Assembly: GCF_001704295.1 (NCBI RefSeq) | Contig: NZ_CP012334.1 | Location: forward strand, 1,748,084 to 1,812,083 | Length of the DNA stretch: 64,000 bases | Direction: 5' to 3' | Source: Bordetella sp. H567 | GTDB taxonomy: Bacteria; Pseudomonadota; Gammaproteobacteria; Burkholderiales; Burkholderiaceae_B | Translations under genes and position numbers: made by a program | Shown: positions 51,013-59,649 of the stretch, piece after piece | Layout: every line of letters starts with the position of its first letter | Position numbering within the stretch: the stretch's first letter is position 1 | The notes under the pieces: generated by a model | What the model was told of the DNA's origin: nothing | Seen by the model: the letters and a program-made list of their open reading frames with translations, nothing else | The model's database searches: none

Positions 51013-52550
51013 GCAATGCCAATCTGTACGCGGTACTTGAAACGGGTTTTCCGCCGGATCGCAGCCAGGTCGCGATCGAGACGCCGACACTGCGCTACAC
51101 CTGGGACGACATCGACCGGGCCAGCGCCTGCCTGGCCAACCTGCTGAAATCCCTGCGTCTGCCCAAGGACGCCCGGGTTGCCGTGCAGGTCGAAAAATCG
51201 CCGGAGGCGCTGCTGCTGTATCTGGCCACCCTGCGGGCGGGGCTGGTGTACCTGCCGCTGAACACCGCGTACCGCGAGGCCGAGATCGATTATTTCCTGG
51301 GCAATGCCGAGCCGTCCGTCGTGGTCTGCGACAGCGCCAACCTGCCCTGGATACAGCGCCTGGCGGAAAAGTCCGGCGTGCCCCACGTCTATACGCTGGA
51401 CGATGACCGTACCGGCACGCTGCTGGAAGCGGCGGCCGGGCTGTCACAGACGTTCAAGACGGTGGCGCGCGGCGCGGACGACCTGGCCGCCATCCTGTAT
51501 ACGTCGGGTACCACGGGACGCAGCAAGGGCGCGATGCTGTCGCATGGCAATCTGGCGTCCAACGCACGCGTGCTGAACGCCTATTGGGGCTGGCGTTCCG
51601 ATGACGTGCTGCTGCACATGCTGCCCATCTTCCACGTGCACGGGCTGTTCGTGGCATCGCACGGCGCGCTGCTGGCGGGCGCCCGCATGATCTGGCTGCC
51701 CAAGCTGGACGTGGAGCAGGCGCTGCGCTACCTGCCCGTGAGCACCGTGATGATGGGCGTGCCGACGTATTACGTGCGGCTGCTGGCGGATCCCCGATTT
51801 GGCCGCGACGTCTGCGCCCGCATGCGGCTGTTCATTTCCGGCTCGGCGCCGCTGTTGACGGAAACCTTCAACGCCTTCCAGGAGCGCACCGGCCATACCA
51901 TCCTGGAACGCTACGGCATGAGCGAAACGGTCATGTTGACGTCCAATCCGTACGATCCGGTGGAAGGCGCACGCATCGGCGGCACGGTCGGCAAGGCGCT
52001 GCCCGGGGTGGAGCTGCGCGTGGTCGACGATGCCGGCAGGAAGCTGCCTCCCGGCGAGATCGGCAACATCCAGGTGCGCGGCCCGAACGTGTTCTCCGGC
52101 TATTGGCGCATGCCTGAAAAGACGCGCGAGGAGTTCGCCGAGGATGGCTGGTTCAAGACCGGCGACGTCGGCCGCTGGGGCGGCGAAGCCCACGGGCACC
52201 CCATTCCCGTGGACTACGTCAGCATCGTCGGTCGCAGCAAGGACCTGATCATCTCCGGCGGCTACAACGTCTATCCCAAGGAAATCGAGTCGGTCATCGA
52301 CGATATGCCGGGCGTCGAGGAATCGGCGGTCATCGGCGTGCCGCACCCGGACTTCGGCGAGGCCGTCGTCGCCGTCGTCGTGCCGCGCGCCGGCGCCGCG
52401 CTGGACCCGGCCGAGATCCAGAACGACCTGAAGAGCCGCATCGCCAACTTCAAGGTGCCCAAGCGTGTCCATGTGACGGACCAGCTGCCGCGCAATACCA
52501 TGGGGAAGGTGCAGAAGAACGTATTGCGGGAAACGTTCGGCCGCCTGTGA
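51009..52550 (+). CDS. matB: Malonyl-CoA synthetase (AMP-binding)
   Basis: A 513-residue ANL enzyme that activates malonate to malonyl-CoA using ATP. ATP-binding loop LYTSGTTGRSKGAMLSH, the malonate-recognising region MLPIFHVHGLFVASHGALLAG with conserved Arg near it, ERYGMSETVMLTSNPY and the C-terminal lysine motif PRNTMGKVQKNVLR are all present. The start is GTG at 51009, overlapping the hydratase stop. Together with the decarboxylase this converts imported malonate to acetyl-CoA. Confidence 0.93.
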   Translation: MSNANLYAVLETGFPPDRSQVAIETPTLRYTWDDIDRASACLANLLKSLRLPKDARVAVQVEKSPEALLLYLATLRAGLVYLPLNTAYREAEIDYFLGNAEPSVVVCDSANLPWIQRLAEKSGVPHVYTLDDDRTGTLLEAAAGLSQTFKTVARGADDLAAILYTSGTTGRSKGAMLSHGNLASNARVLNAYWGWRSDDVLLHMLPIFHVHGLFVASHGALLAGARMIWLPKLDVEQALRYLPVSTVMMGVPTYYVRLLADPRFGRDVCARMRLFISGSAPLLTETFNAFQERTGHTILERYGMSETVMLTSNPYDPVEGARIGGTVGKALPGVELRVVDDAGRKLPPGEIGNIQVRGPNVFSGYWRMPEKTREEFAEDGWFKTGDVGRWGGEAHGHPIPVDYVSIVGRSKDLIISGGYNVYPKEIESVIDDMPGVEESAVIGVPHPDFGEAVVAVVVPRAGAALDPAEIQNDLKSRIANFKVPKRVHVTDQLPRNTMGKVQKNVLRETFGRL

Positions 52551-52563
52551 CGGATCGCGGAAA

Positions 52564-52592
52564 GCGCGCATGGCCTTGATGGCCGTGCGCGC
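52564..52592 (+). other. Strong hairpin after matB
   Basis: GCGCGCATGGCC and GGCCGTGCGCGC form a 12-bp stem with one G-T wobble around a five-base loop, 14 bases after the matB stop. There is no T-run, so full termination is unlikely; it may stabilise the upstream mRNA or reduce expression of the following receptor gene. Confidence 0.45.
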
Positions 52593-52792
52593 GGACCATC
52601 CTGTCCCGCAGTGCAAGCGCACCGGCGGCGCGATCGCGCCACCGGTCCATCCATCACCCACCAGGAGAGCACCCACCGCATACCTGCATGACCGATGTGC
52701 GTAAGGATTCATAAAACGGCGGACGCCGCGGCGCGCCGCCATCGATCGATGGGCGATAACCCATCCCGCGCAGCATTCCGGAGGAGAACATC

Positions 52793-53767
52793 ATGGCTTA
52801 CCGTATCAGGTTGGCGGCGCTCGGCGCCGCATTGCTGGCCCTAGTCCTGGCAAACCCGGCTTCGGCCGATTGGCCCGAGAGGCCGGTCACCATCATCGTG
52901 CCCTTTCCCGCCGGGGGCGGCACCGATACCTTCGCCCGGCCTCTGGCCGAGCAGTTGCGCACGCAACTGGGACAAACCGTGGTCATCGACAACAAGGGCG
53001 GCGCCGGCGGCACCGTGGGCGCCGGCGTGGCGGCCAAGGCGCGTCCCGACGGCTATACCTTCTTCATGGGCGGCGCGCATCACGCGGTCGCGCCGGCGCT
53101 GTACCGGCAGCTCAACTACGATATCCAGAAGGACTTCATCCCGGTCGCGCTGCTGGCGCAGCCGCCGCAGGTGGTCGTCATCAATGCATCCAAGCTGCCG
53201 GTCAAGACGCTGCAGGAATTCATTGCGTATGCCAAGGCCAGGCCGGGTGAGATCAACTACGGGACCGCGGGCAAGGGCAGCACGCATCACCTCGCGGGGG
53301 AGCTGTTCGCCATGCAGACCGGCATCAAGCTGGTGGACGTGCCGTACCAGGGCGCGGGACCCATGCTGTCCGCATTGATTGGCGGCCAGGTGGACATGGC
53401 TTTCGACGGCCTGGGTTCGTCTTCCGGTCATATCCGCGCCGGCAGCATCAAGCCGCTGGCCGTGGCGGCCGCGCAACGCTCGCCGTCCTTTCCCGACGTG
53501 CCCACCGCCGCCGAGGCCGGCGTGATGAATTACCAGGTGTCGACCTGGTACGCGCTATGGGCGCCGGCCGGCACGCCGCAGCCTGTCGTGGACCGCATGA
53601 TCCGCGAGGTGTCCACGGCATTGAATGCGCCGCGCATCAAGGAGCAATGGGCGTCCAACGGGTCCGCGGTTCCGGACCTGACCGGCCCCGCCTTCGGCAA
53701 GTTCGTCGACGATGAAGTGGCCAGGTGGGGCAAGGTCGTGAAGGACTCCGGCGTGACGCTGGACTGA
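52793..53767 (+). CDS. Bug/TctC family periplasmic receptor, probable malonate-operon partner
   Basis: A 324-residue secreted binding protein. The signal peptide ends ASA (about 24-26), and mature sequence starts DWPERPVTIIVPFPAGGGTDTFARPL, the Bug signature, followed by GQTVVIDNKGGAGGTVGA and VDVPYQGAGPMLSALIGGQVDMAFDG. It lies 242 bp after matB with a hairpin between. No TctA/TctB genes are present. Malonate or another dicarboxylate is the likely ligand by context only. GGAGGA sits just before the ATG. Confidence 0.9.
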   Translation: MAYRIRLAALGAALLALVLANPASADWPERPVTIIVPFPAGGGTDTFARPLAEQLRTQLGQTVVIDNKGGAGGTVGAGVAAKARPDGYTFFMGGAHHAVAPALYRQLNYDIQKDFIPVALLAQPPQVVVINASKLPVKTLQEFIAYAKARPGEINYGTAGKGSTHHLAGELFAMQTGIKLVDVPYQGAGPMLSALIGGQVDMAFDGLGSSSGHIRAGSIKPLAVAAAQRSPSFPDVPTAAEAGVMNYQVSTWYALWAPAGTPQPVVDRMIREVSTALNAPRIKEQWASNGSAVPDLTGPAFGKFVDDEVARWGKVVKDSGVTLD

Positions 53768-53926
53768 ACACCGCCGCGCTGAGCCGGGCGCCGGGGCGCG
53801 ACACTACACGGGGCACTCCGGCCTGGCTCTGGACTGACACGCCGGCGCGGCCCTGGACCCGCCGCGGCAATGGCGCGGCCCCGCTACCGTTCTTGCCGGT
53901 GCGGGGCTCCGATACCGCGACCGGCG

Positions 53927-54883
53927 TCAGCGCCAGGCACTGGCCTCGTCCAGCTTGCGCAGGATCTCCGGCGGCAGCGTCAGGTAGGCGGCCTTGACCA
54001 GGTCGTCCAGCTGGGCGAGCGACGTGGCGCTGGCAATGGGCGCGGTGATACCCGGCTGTGCGATCGTCCAGGCCAGTGCCACCTGTGCCGGCGTCGCGCT
54101 GGTCGCTTCCGCGCCCTGGTCCAGCGCGGCCAGGATGCGCAGCCCGCGCTCGTTCAGATAGTTCTCGACGATTTTCTTGCCGCGCACGCTCTTGCCGGCA
54201 TCGGCCGCCGTCCGGTATTTGCCGGACAGGAAGCCGCTGGCCAGGGCGTAATAGTTGATGGTGCCCAGCCCCTGCGCCGTGACCACGGCCTGCAAGCCGT
54301 TTTCGTACGGTTCGCGGCTGTACAGGTTGTACTCGGGCTGGATGGACTCATAGCGCGGCAGGCCGTTGCGCTCGCTCAGGATCAGCGCTTCGGACAAGCG
54401 CGCGGCGGTGTAGTTGGAAGCGCCGATGGCGCGTATCTTGCCTTGGTCGCGCAGCTTGCCGTAGGCCGTCAGCGTATCGGTCAGCGGCGTATCGGGGTCA
54501 TCGCGATGCGACTGGTACAGGTCGATGTAGTCCGTCTGCAGCCGGGCCAGCGAATCTTCCACGGCGCGCGCGATATACGCGGGCGACAGGCCTTGCGCGC
54601 CGGGTCCCATTTCCATGCCTACCTTGGTCGCGATGACGACCTTGTCCCGCTTGCCGGACTTGGCCAGCCATTTGCCGATGATGACCTCGGACTCGCCGCC
54701 CCGGTTGCCGGAGGCCCAGCGCGAATAGACGTCCGCGGTGTCGATGAAATTCAGGCCCGCATCCACCATGGCGTCCAGCAGGGAAAAAGCGTCTGCTTCG
54801 CCGACGGTCCAGCCGAATACATTGCCGCCGAAGGCGAGGGGGGGCACCGAGAGGCCGGAACGGCCCAATTGACGTTGTTGCAT
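53927..54883 (-). CDS. Aldo/keto reductase
   Basis: A 318-residue NADPH-dependent oxidoreductase with a TIM barrel. It starts MQQRQLGRSGLSVPPLAFGGNVFGW, and the catalytic Asp and Tyr are in NFIDTADVYSRW, with Lys in VIATKVG and His in LYQSHRDDPDTP. This fits the AKR11/YajO-type group acting on aldehydes or quinones. No operon partner is clear; it diverges from the ABC importer across 283 bp. Confidence 0.92.
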   Translation of the reverse strand: MQQRQLGRSGLSVPPLAFGGNVFGWTVGEADAFSLLDAMVDAGLNFIDTADVYSRWASGNRGGESEVIIGKWLAKSGKRDKVVIATKVGMEMGPGAQGLSPAYIARAVEDSLARLQTDYIDLYQSHRDDPDTPLTDTLTAYGKLRDQGKIRAIGASNYTAARLSEALILSERNGLPRYESIQPEYNLYSREPYENGLQAVVTAQGLGTINYYALASGFLSGKYRTAADAGKSVRGKKIVENYLNERGLRILAALDQGAEATSATPAQVALAWTIAQPGITAPIASATSLAQLDDLVKAAYLTLPPEILRKLDEASAWR

Positions 54884-55166
54884 GGTCAGTCGCTCTCATC
54901 CATGGTTGTAATGCTTGTCAGACAAATGCCCGGCAAGGCATCGGATTTTTCTTCTTCTCGCTTTGATTCTTTCATCCAAGTATATCGGCCGAAAGGCGAT
55001 ATCAGGCACTTGCGTGAACGTTCAGGGATTTCCCGCGCGTGGCGCTTCACGCCGCCAAGTTAGACTATGCATTTTTGGGGACGGGCGGCATGCCGACGGT
55101 CCGCCGCATCGGCGCGGCCCACTGTGCCCGCCCCTGGCGTTTTCCAAGGTCGAGGAGCCTGCTTTT

Positions 55167-56156
55167 ATGTCTAGGACAATATCCGCCGTACAAGCGGCCG
55201 CCGCCGCGTTCGCGCTGGCCGCCGCGCTGCATTCCGGCGGACCGGCGCAGGCCGCGCCCGCCGGGCAGAAATCGGTGGCCGTCATCGCAATCGTCGAGCA
55301 TCCCGCGCTGGATGCCGTGCGCGATGGCGTCAAGGATGCGCTGAAGGCCAAGGGCTACGATGCCGCCAAGAACCTGAAGTGGCAGTACCAGAGCGCGCAG
55401 GGCAATACCGGCACGGCCGCGCAGATCGCGCGCAAGTTCGTCGGCGATCATCCGGACGCCATCGTCGCCATCGCCACGCCGGCCGCGCAGGCCGTGGTGG
55501 CCGCCACCAAGGAAATCCCGGTCGTCTATGCGGCCGTGACGGATCCCGTGGCCGCGCAGTTGGTACCGTCCATGGAGGCCTCCGGCACCAATGTCACGGG
55601 CGTTTCCGATGCGCTGGACGTCAGCCGCCAGATCGATCTGATCCGCAAGATCGTGCCGAACGCCAAGCGCGTCGGCATGGTGTACAACCCCGGCGAAGCG
55701 AATTCCGTCGTGGTGGTCAAGCAGATGCAGGAATTGCTGCCCAAGGCCGGCATGAGCCTGGTGGAAGCGGCCGCGCCGCGCACGGTCGATGTGGCCGCCG
55801 CCGCGCGCAGCCTGATCGGCAAGGTGGACGTCATCTATACCAGCACGGACAACAACGTCGTCGCCGCCTACGAATCGCTCGTGAAGGTCGGCAACGACGC
55901 CAAGATTCCGCTGGTTGCGGCGGACAACGACAGTGTCAAGCGAGGCGCCATCGCCGCGCAGGGCGTGGACTATTACCAGTTGGGCAAGCAGGTGGGCGAC
56001 GTCGTGGCCCGGATACTCAAGGGCGACAAGCCCGGGGCGATTCCCTCGGCCACGGTCACCACGGTGAAGCTCACGCTGAACCCGGCCGCCGCCCAGGCGC
56101 AAGGCGTGGCGCTGCCGGAAGCGCTGATCAAGTCGGCCGCACAGGTCATCAAGTAA
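55167..56156 (+). CDS. ABC transporter substrate-binding protein (COG2984, TrpX-like)
   Basis: A 329-residue periplasmic binding protein. Residues 1-31 are a signal peptide ending QAAPA or nearby. The mature part shows VAVIAIVEHPALDAVRDGVKDALKAKGY, typical of the TrpX/YtmK-like group, then IVAIATPAAQAVVAATKEIPVVYAAVTDPVAA and VDVIYTSTDNNVVAAYE. Members carry amino acids such as tryptophan or tyrosine; the ligand here is unknown. GAGGAG precedes the ATG by ten bases. First gene of a three-gene importer. Confidence 0.9.
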   Translation: MSRTISAVQAAAAAFALAAALHSGGPAQAAPAGQKSVAVIAIVEHPALDAVRDGVKDALKAKGYDAAKNLKWQYQSAQGNTGTAAQIARKFVGDHPDAIVAIATPAAQAVVAATKEIPVVYAAVTDPVAAQLVPSMEASGTNVTGVSDALDVSRQIDLIRKIVPNAKRVGMVYNPGEANSVVVVKQMQELLPKAGMSLVEAAAPRTVDVAAAARSLIGKVDVIYTSTDNNVVAAYESLVKVGNDAKIPLVAADNDSVKRGAIAAQGVDYYQLGKQVGDVVARILKGDKPGAIPSATVTTVKLTLNPAAAQAQGVALPEALIKSAAQVIK

Positions 56157-56172
56157 GCAAGCTGCCGCGACG

Positions 56173-57063
56173 ATGTCCCTTTTCTCATTGCTGGGCGCGC
56201 TGGAGGTCGGTCTGGTCTTCAGCCTGGTCGCCCTGGGCGTGCTGATTTCCTTCCGCCTGCTGCGTTTTCCCGACCTGACGGTTGACGGCAGTTTCCCCCT
56301 GGGTGCCGCGGTGGCCGCCACCCTGATTTCCGCCGGTATCAATCCCTTCGCCGCGACCGCCTGCGCCATCGTCGCCGGCGCCGCGGCCGGGTGGCTGACC
56401 GGCTGGCTGAATGTCAAACTGCGCATCATGGACCTGCTGGCCAGTATCCTGGTGATGATCGCGCTGTATTCGATTAACCTGCGCGTGATGGGACGGCCCA
56501 ACGTCCCGCTCATTACCGAAGCCACGGTATTCACGATGCTGCAGCCCGCCTGGCTGAGCGATTACATCGCGCGGCCGCTGGTCCTGCTGGCCGTGGTGAT
56601 CGTCTGCAAGCTGCTGCTGGACTGGTTCCTTTCCACGGAGCGCGGGCTGGCCCTGCGGGCCACGGGCGCCAATCCGCGCATGGCGCGTGCGCAGGGCGTG
56701 AACACCGGCCGCATGGTGCTGGGCGGCATGGCGCTGTCCAATGCCCTGGTGGCGCTGGCCGGCGCCCTGTTCGCGCAGGCCCAGGGCGGCGCCGATATTT
56801 CGATGGGCCTGGGCACCATCGTCATCGGCCTGGCCGCGGTCATCGTCGGCGAAAGCCTGCTGCCGGCACGGCGCATCGCGCTGGCCACGCTGGCGGTCAT
56901 ACTGGGCGCCATCGTGTACCGCTTCTTCGTCACGCTGGCCTTGAATACCGATTTCATCGGCCTGCAGGCCCAGGACCTGAACCTGGTGACGGCGGTGCTG
57001 GTGACCATCGCGCTCGTCATTCCGCGCTTGCGCCGCCGCCGCCGCGCGGCGCAGGGAGTGTGA
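56173..57063 (+). CDS. ABC transporter permease (COG4120, TrpY-like)
   Basis: A 296-residue inner-membrane permease with about eight to nine helices. Conserved features are FRLLRFPDLTVDGSFPLGAAVAATLI, typical of this family, LNVKLRIMDLLASILVMIALYSINLRVMGRPNVPLI, and the coupling loop GLALRATGANPRMARAQGVN. It starts 16 bases after the binding-protein stop. A 290-bp stretch of repeats separates it from the ATPase gene, an unusual gap inside such an operon. Confidence 0.9.
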   Translation: MSLFSLLGALEVGLVFSLVALGVLISFRLLRFPDLTVDGSFPLGAAVAATLISAGINPFAATACAIVAGAAAGWLTGWLNVKLRIMDLLASILVMIALYSINLRVMGRPNVPLITEATVFTMLQPAWLSDYIARPLVLLAVVIVCKLLLDWFLSTERGLALRATGANPRMARAQGVNTGRMVLGGMALSNALVALAGALFAQAQGGADISMGLGTIVIGLAAVIVGESLLPARRIALATLAVILGAIVYRFFVTLALNTDFIGLQAQDLNLVTAVLVTIALVIPRLRRRRRAAQGV

Positions 57064-57090
57064 ATGGAAACCCACCCCGGGAAGGAAACA

Positions 57091-57342
57091 CACCCCCCGA
57101 AGCGCTGCGCGCTTCCCCCCTCAAGGGGGGCGACGCTGGCGGACCGGCGAAGCCGGATCCGCGGCGTCCCGGATCGAGGTGCACCTGTTGCATGCGACGT
57201 ATGGTGTGATGAAGCCCACCCCCCGAAGCGCTGCGCGCTTCCCTCTCAACGGGTGGCGCTGGCGGACCGGCGGAGCCGGATCCGCGTTGTTCCCCAAGGG
57301 GGTAGACCTGTTTCACGCGTAGCGAGTGGCACGCGGGGTGAT
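57091..57342. repeat. Two diverged 126-bp GC-rich repeats inside the ABC importer operon
   Basis: Copy A (57091-57216) and copy B (57217-57342) align over most of their length. Each contains the perfect hairpin GAAGCGC-TGC-GCGCTTC and a second, CCGGC-(g/a)AA or GGA-GCCGG flanked by GCGGA and TCCGC. The permease and ATPase genes lie on either side. No coding capacity or transposase is present; the hairpins could affect the ratio of the two subunits. Confidence 0.7.
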
Positions 57343-57353
57343 GGAAAACTGAC

Positions 57354-58148
57354 ATGTTAAGCGCGCACGATCTGCACATTACCTTCAATCCCGGCACGCC
57401 CATCGAGACACGGGCGCTGCGCGGCTTGTCGCTGCACATCCCCACGGGCCAGTTCGTTACCGTCATCGGCTCCAACGGCGCCGGCAAATCGACCTTCCTG
57501 AACGCGGTGTCGGGCGACCAGGCCATCGACGCCGGTCGTATCGAAATCGACGGCGTGGACATGACGAGCCAGCCGTCCTGGCGTCGCGCCGAACATATTG
57601 CCCGCGTGTTCCAGGACCCCATGGCCGGCACGTGCGAGGACCTGACCATCGAGGAAAACATGGCCCTGGCCCAGGCGCGCGGCAACCGCCGCGGCCTGCG
57701 CCACGCGGTCAAGGCGGCCATGCGCGGCGTCTTCCGCGAACGCCTGGCCACGCTGGGGCTGGGCCTGGAAAACCGCCTGGGCGACCGCATCGGGCTGCTG
57801 TCAGGCGGGCAGCGGCAGGCGGTCAGCCTGCTCATGGCGGCCTTGCAGCCCTCGCGCCTGCTGCTGCTGGACGAACACACGGCGGCGCTGGATCCACGCA
57901 CCGCCGATTTCGTGCTCGGCCTGACGGCGCGCATCGTCGCGGAAAGCCGGCTCACCACGCTCATGGTCACGCACAGCATGCGCCAGGCGCTGGAAGTCGG
58001 CGATCGTACCGTCATGCTGCATCAGGGCCAGGTGGTGCTGGATGTGGCAGGCGAAGAACGCCGCGGATTGACCGTGCCGGACCTCCTGGCCATGTTCGAG
58101 CGTGTACGCGGCGAAAAACTCGCCGACGACGCTTTGCTCCTGGGATGA
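57354..58148 (+). CDS. ABC transporter ATP-binding protein (COG1101, TrpZ-like)
   Basis: A 264-residue cytoplasmic ATPase for the TrpXYZ-type importer. Walker A is GSNGAGKS, the signature is LSGGQRQAV, and Walker B is LLLLDEHTAALD with switch His in TLMVTHSMRQA. Typical ABC length. The ATG at 57354 lies at the end of the repeat region. Its stop (58146-58148) is followed at once by the three 81-bp repeats. Confidence 0.93.
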   Translation: MLSAHDLHITFNPGTPIETRALRGLSLHIPTGQFVTVIGSNGAGKSTFLNAVSGDQAIDAGRIEIDGVDMTSQPSWRRAEHIARVFQDPMAGTCEDLTIEENMALAQARGNRRGLRHAVKAAMRGVFRERLATLGLGLENRLGDRIGLLSGGQRQAVSLLMAALQPSRLLLLDEHTAALDPRTADFVLGLTARIVAESRLTTLMVTHSMRQALEVGDRTVMLHQGQVVLDVAGEERRGLTVPDLLAMFERVRGEKLADDALLLG

Positions 58149-58153
58149 GCCGC

Positions 58154-58396
58154 GCGCCCGCCCGGCCGCCCGAAGGGCGCGCGCCCTCCCTCGGGGAGGC
58201 GGTCGCGCAGCGACAGGAGGGCACAATATCCAGCGCGCCCGCCCGGCCGCCCGAAGGGCGCGCGCCCTCCCTCGGGGAGGCGGTCGCGCAGCGACAGGAG
58301 GGCACAATATCCAGCGCGCCCGCCCGGCCGCCCGAAGGGCGCGCGCCCTCCCTTGGAAGGGCAGTCGCGCCTCGACAGGAGGGCACACAGTGAAGC
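58154..58396. repeat. Three tandem 81-bp repeats upstream of the patatin gene
   Basis: Units begin at 58154, 58235 and 58316; the first two are nearly identical, the third diverges in its second half. Each holds the palindrome GGGCGCGCGCCC, a CCTCC...GGAGG stem and a copy of GACAGGAGGGCAC, which in the third unit forms the ribosome site of the patatin gene. The 81-bp unit is 27 codons, so a reading frame stays open across all three. The repeats lie between genes, so translation is not expected. This is a REP-like mosaic, not a CRISPR, since no unique spacers separate the units. Confidence 0.85.
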
Positions 58397-59496
58397 GCGC
58401 CAGTGAAGGCAAGTGTGCATATGGCACGGTGGCGCTGGTACTGCAGGGGGGCGGTGCGCTGGGCTCCTACCAGGCCGGTGTCTACGAAGGCCTGCACGAG
58501 CATGGCTTGCGGCCGGACTGGGTGGCGGGCATTTCGATCGGCTCTATCAATGCCGCCATCATCGCCGGCTCCCCGGAGGACGAGCGCGTCGAACGCCTGC
58601 GCGGGTTCTGGGAAGCCATCTGCCGTCCCTATGGCTACGAAGGTTTTCCCTGGGGTGAGTGGATGAACGGCCAACTGGCGGCGGCCGCGGCCCTTACGAC
58701 TGGCCAGCCCGGGTTCTTCAAGCCCCGGATCCCGCCGCCGTTCTGGCAGCAAGGGATCGCCGCCACCAGTTACTACGACACGACGCCGTTGCTGGAGACG
58801 CTGCGCACCTACGTCGATTTCAAGCTGCTGAACAGCGGGGCGATGCGCGCCAGTTTCGGCGCCGTCAACGTGCGCACTGGCAATTTTTCCTATTTCGACA
58901 CCACGCAGGGCGAACTGACGCCGCATCACATCATGGCATCGGGCGCGCTGCCGCCCGGGTTTCCGCCCATCGAGATCGACGGCGAATACTATTGGGACGG
59001 CGGCCTGGTGTCGAACACGCCGCTGTATTACGTCCTCTCGGACAGTCCCATGCGCGATACGCTGGTTTTCCAGCTGGACCTCTGGCCGGCGCGCGGCCCG
59101 TTGCCCAGCAACATGGAAGAGGTCGAGGAGCGCCGCAAGGACATCCAGTATTCCAGCCGCACGCGGCTGGTGACCGATAACCTCAAGCGCAACATCAAGC
59201 TGCGCGAGGATCTCCAACGGCTGCTGGCGCTGCTGCCGCCGGACAGGCGCAACGCGCCCGAACTGGCGGAAATCCGGCGCGATGCGCTGATTCCCGCGAT
59301 CAACGTGGTCAACCTGATCTACGACTCGAAGAACTACGAACGGCATTCCAAGGACTACGAGTTCGGCACCGAAGCCATGCGCGATCATTGGTCGTCCGGC
59401 CTGACCGACATCCGCGCCGCCCTGGCCCGGCCGGGGCTGCTGGACCTGCCTGGGAAAGGCCAACGCTTCATCACGCACGATATTCATCGGCCTTGA
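58390..59496 (+). CDS. Patatin-like phospholipase with DUF3734-type C-terminal region
   Basis: A 368-residue serine lipase. The oxyanion loop is QGGGALGSYQAG (about 19-30), nucleophile Ser49 lies in GISIGS, and the catalytic Asp203 in WDGGLVSNTPL completes the dyad. The C-terminal third (RRKDIQYSSRTRLVTDNLKRNIKLREDLQ) matches the DUF3734 extension found with bacterial patatins. The start is GTG at 58390, seven bases after AGGAGG; the longer open frame upstream simply reads through the repeats. It may hydrolyse lipids or be linked to polyhydroxyalkanoate metabolism. Confidence 0.88.
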   Translation: MKRASEGKCAYGTVALVLQGGGALGSYQAGVYEGLHEHGLRPDWVAGISIGSINAAIIAGSPEDERVERLRGFWEAICRPYGYEGFPWGEWMNGQLAAAAALTTGQPGFFKPRIPPPFWQQGIAATSYYDTTPLLETLRTYVDFKLLNSGAMRASFGAVNVRTGNFSYFDTTQGELTPHHIMASGALPPGFPPIEIDGEYYWDGGLVSNTPLYYVLSDSPMRDTLVFQLDLWPARGPLPSNMEEVEERRKDIQYSSRTRLVTDNLKRNIKLREDLQRLLALLPPDRRNAPELAEIRRDALIPAINVVNLIYDSKNYERHSKDYEFGTEAMRDHWSSGLTDIRAALARPGLLDLPGKGQRFITHDIHRP

Positions 59497-59649
59497 TCCC
59501 GCGTGGACCGAGCGACGGCGGCGATCGCGGCGGCATGGCGATCTCCGGCAGGGGATTGGTCTGAATTGGCATCCGATCCGGATGCGGAAGAAATCACGAT
59601 GGTAGCTTTCGCTGCACATTGATCATCCATCGCAACCTTGTGGAATGTC

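Noticed and set aside
57091-57342. Insertion sequence remnants at the repeat regions
   Set aside because: No transposase fragments, terminal inverted repeats of IS type or target duplications were seen; the units look like REP-type mosaic repeats.
58102-58389. N-terminal extension of the patatin protein through the three repeats (a 27-residue repeat)
   Set aside because: The frame is open only because 81 is a multiple of three. AGGAGG is placed exactly seven bases before the GTG at 58390, and the extension overlaps the end of the ABC ATPase gene.
58154-58396. CRISPR-like array at the 81-bp repeats
   Set aside because: The units are contiguous with no unique spacers, are far too long for CRISPR repeats, and no cas gene is present.
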